5,732 bases of DNA from RGIG8748 sp045576175. Lineage in GTDB: Bacteria > Bacillota > Clostridia > UMGS1810. The translations under genes and the position numbers were made by a program. Under the pieces are notes generated by a model. That model saw only the letters and a program-made list of their open reading frames with translations. It was not told where the DNA came from and ran no database searches. Positions within the stretch are counted from its first letter, which is position 1; the number at the start of each line of letters is the position of its first letter. Location of the stretch: contig JAZNFW010000082.1 in the NCBI GenBank assembly GCA_045576175.1, forward strand, positions 1 to 5,732, in the 5' to 3' direction. Of the stretch, positions 5,286-5,732 are shown piece by piece.

Positions 5286-5503
5286 CAAATAAAACTGCTA
5301 TATGTCCTGTTTGCCAAACTGTTTTTGAACCCAAAAGCGCATCTAAGTACTGCAGCGCAAAGTGCAGGCTAAAGGCCAACGGAAGAATGTCTCCCAAACC
5401 AAGGCAGAGGAAAAAGCCAAGTCTAAGCCTTGCACAAATTAATGAGCTTGCAAGAGCCGAAGGTCTGAACTACGGGCAGTATGTAGCTAAATACGGATTG
5501 TGA
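5282..5503 (+). CDS. Small zinc-ribbon phage protein
   Basis: A 73-residue protein. CPVC at 8-11 and CSAKC at 24-28 form a four-cysteine zinc-binding site with a 12-residue loop (QTVFEPKSASKY). A basic linker follows (MSPKPRQRKKPS, 36-47), then a short helical tail, LSLAQINELARAEGLNYGQYVAKYGL, at 48-73. Proteins with this layout are frequent in Clostridia phages; their function is not established. The fold and the basic linker suggest nucleic-acid or protein binding (inference). The gene starts inside the methyltransferase stop (ATGA) with a good GGAGG, so it is likely co-translated with it and might be an accessory of the methyltransferase or of replication. The start at 5282 is preferred over longer upstream readings, which would overlap the conserved end of the methyltransferase and have no ribosome site. 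Confidence 0.83.
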   Translation: MTNKTAICPVCQTVFEPKSASKYCSAKCRLKANGRMSPKPRQRKKPSLSLAQINELARAEGLNYGQYVAKYGL

Positions 5504-5513
5504 GGTGTGAACT

Positions 5514-5732
5514 ATGACAGATGAACAGATGATTATAAGGTCTTTTCAAGAAACATTTGAACAGTACAAAGAAAAGGGAGATTTTAGAACTGTTGTTTAT
5601 GAAGAGATTCTTGACTTAATCAACCGCCAAAAAGAAATTATTAAGCACCACGAAAAAGCAGAGTGTTTTGCCGAAAAAACTATCAAGGCTCAAGAGAAAG
5701 AGATTGAGAGGTACAAAGGGGTCATTAAACTG
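5514..5732 (+). CDS. Probable coiled-coil phage protein, N-terminal part (3' end outside window)
   Basis: The frame from ATG 5514 stays open to the window end and gives 73 residues. It begins MTDEQMIIRS and is rich in Glu and Lys, and from about residue 29 shows a heptad-like pattern (YEEILDLINRQKEIIK, then AEKTIKAQEKEIERYKGVIK) that predicts a coiled coil. There is no signal peptide or membrane segment. GAGG at 5502-5505, 8 bases upstream, supports the start. It follows the zinc-ribbon gene by 10 bp and is probably part of the same operon. Small Glu/Lys-rich coiled-coil proteins are common in this part of Firmicute prophages, but I cannot assign a function. Confidence 0.75.
   Translation, partial: MTDEQMIIRSFQETFEQYKEKGDFRTVVYEEILDLINRQKEIIKHHEKAECFAEKTIKAQEKEIERYKGVIKL

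Overview
The window looks like part of the early (recombination and replication) module of a temperate phage or prophage of a Clostridia-class Firmicute. The reasons are the A+T-leaning composition, strong GGAGG-type ribosome binding sites, a dense set of genes all on the + strand, and a typical gene order: RecT, MBL-fold protein, HNH nuclease, small HTH protein, DnaD-type initiator, then a C5 DNA methyltransferase. There is no rRNA, tRNA, CRISPR array, insertion sequence or convincing terminator. Species cannot be named from the sequence alone.

Layout: the 3' end of a small zinc-binding protein gene (1-176) is followed by a 59-bp gap. Then come recT (236-1063), a YycJ-like MBL-fold hydrolase overlapping recT by 11 bp (1053-1688), a two-domain HNH nuclease protein (1725-2363), a winged-helix protein (2379-2633), a DnaD-domain replication initiator starting inside the previous gene (2599-3525), a 587-residue cytosine-C5 methyltransferase joined by ATGA (3522-5285), a 73-residue zinc-ribbon protein joined by ATGA (5282-5503), and the start of a probable coiled-coil protein (5514 to the window end). 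The largest non-coding gap is 59 bp, so this is probably one polycistronic operon whose promoter lies upstream of the window.

How the genes may work together: RecT anneals single strands, and the MBL protein and the HNH protein are the candidate nucleases for generating or resolving recombination intermediates. The DnaD-type protein would start phage replication, and the methyltransferase would modify phage DNA. No helicase loader, helicase, SSB or cognate restriction enzyme is visible here.

The most interesting signal is a second layer of information inside the initiator gene. Seven copies of an 11-bp element (consensus CAACCAACARA) lie in two clusters at 2916-3064, mostly one helical turn apart and in all three codon phases. 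They are followed directly by about 56 bp of A/T-rich DNA and then a 21-bp perfectly alternating purine-pyrimidine GC-rich tract. This is the architecture expected of an intragenic phage replication origin (compare lambda ori inside gene O). The second notable signal is the methyltransferase target-recognition region, which is built of six tandem protein repeats of 32-37 residues.
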